Assembly: GCA_002426795.1 (NCBI GenBank)
Contig: DINQ01000004.1
Coordinates: forward strand, 62,001-126,000
Direction: 5' to 3'
Length of the DNA stretch: 64,000 nt
Source of the DNA: Bacteroidales bacterium UBA5536
Lineage (GTDB): Bacteria; Bacteroidota; Bacteroidia; Bacteroidales; F082
Shown: one piece after another, positions 63,706 to 64,000 of the stretch
How positions within the stretch are numbered: position 1 is the stretch's first letter
Layout of the letters: the number at the start of each line of letters is the position of its first letter
Notes under the pieces: generated by a model
What the model was told of the DNA's origin: nothing
What the model saw: only the letters and a program-made list of their open reading frames with translations
The model's database searches: none
Program-made: the position numbers and the translations under genes

Positions 63706-64000
63706 CTATTCAGCCAGCATCTGGTCTATCAGTTCATGAACCGATTGCGCATTCCATTTGGCAGCACCGGTTTTTCGAATCACAATCCGTCCATCCGGGT
63801 TGATCAGAAAACTGGTAGGAATACTGTTTGTGGCAAAAACTGCCGGAACACCTCCCCGATGGTAATATATTGGCATATTATAGCCCTTTCGTGTCATAAA
63901 TGCTTCTACAATTTCAGGTGATTCATCAGTCACCAGCAAAAAGCTGACCTTCTCTCCATACGCATCATAAAAATCTTGAATATCAGGCATCTCAGCAATA
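63706..64000 (-). CDS. Thiol-disulfide oxidoreductase-like protein, C-terminal fragment
   Basis: The gene continues beyond the right edge. The visible 98 residues begin with IAEMPDIQDFYDAYG, the segment that directly follows a WCxxC active site in TlpA/ResA-type thioredoxins, so the cysteines lie just outside the window. The cis-proline region SIPTSFLINPDGRIV and the preceding strand are typical. Its relation to the TlpA protein at 12066 is at the fold level only. The signal peptide and start cannot be seen. Confidence 0.8.
   Translation of the reverse strand, partial: IAEMPDIQDFYDAYGEKVSFLLVTDESPEIVEAFMTRKGYNMPIYYHRGGVPAVFATNSIPTSFLINPDGRIVIRKTGAAKWNAQSVHELIDQMLAE

Noticed and set aside
1..64000. 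CRISPR arrays, insertion sequences, prophage or integrative elements
   Set aside because: No direct-repeat spacer pattern, transposase, integrase or inverted terminal repeats were found; the only tandem array is the heptamer repeat at 56125-56180.

Overview
The window is chromosomal DNA from a member of the Bacteroidota, most likely an environmental member of class Bacteroidia. The evidence is the gliding and type IX secretion (T9SS) genes sprA, gldE and gldD, three proteins with T9SS C-terminal sorting domains, DUF6029 and Omp28 envelope proteins, an ExbB/ExbD/ExbD cluster, A-rich leaders mostly lacking Shine-Dalgarno sites, and promoters of the phylum type (-33 TTG, -7 TAnnTTTG). Genus cannot be read from the sequence. 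I see no phage, insertion sequence, CRISPR array or rRNA. The region looks like a stable core chromosome, and no gene is visibly broken.

Layout. 1-8 kb: the end of dxs, a CPBP membrane protease, an NhaC-type antiporter with an added periplasmic domain, a FIST sensor followed by a soluble hybrid histidine kinase, a TSUP transporter and a lipoprotein Ntn-hydrolase asparaginase. 8-11 kb (minus strand): M20 amidohydrolase, LOG-family phosphoribohydrolase, P-loop kinase and dCMP deaminase, tightly packed. 11-15 kb: manA, then a three-gene envelope thiol cassette (TlpA thioredoxin, DUF6029 barrel, Omp28 lipoprotein) ending at a strong bidirectional terminator. 15-28 kb: maeB (minus), then ruvA, the giant sprA, gcvH, a VanZ protein and two tandem TonB-like proteins. 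28-34 kb (minus): LruC surface lipoprotein, uvrC, thiL, TPR lipoprotein and tRNA-Ile2(CAT). 34-39.7 kb: HAD phosphatase, dusB, a second CPBP protease, an exbB-unknown-exbD-exbD operon and tRNA-Ser(GGA). 39.8-49 kb (minus): secreted M28 peptidase, asparaginase, TatD, HflX, a small membrane protein, trpS, RNase G, a 29-residue ribosomal-type miniprotein and HU. 49-64 kb: mutY-ssb-gldE-gldD, a secreted M14 carboxypeptidase, corA, a heptamer tandem repeat, a DUF2200 gene, a small T9SS cargo protein, a DAHP synthase-chorismate mutase fusion, asnS, rpoN, a PAP2-like membrane protein, an outer-membrane barrel and the end of a thioredoxin-like gene.

How the genes fit together. SprA is the outer-membrane T9SS channel, GldD and GldE are accessory envelope proteins, and the M28, M14 and 306-residue proteins are cargo for that route. 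The ExbB/ExbD motor and TonB proteins would energise outer-membrane uptake. The two clusters I would look at first are the TlpA-DUF6029-Omp28 cassette, in which the mature barrel has exactly two cysteines and is flanked by two CxxC proteins, and the LOG-kinase-deaminase cluster, whose last two genes have the same order as the fused kinase-deaminase antiphage protein AvcD. Both are hypotheses drawn from sequence and context.
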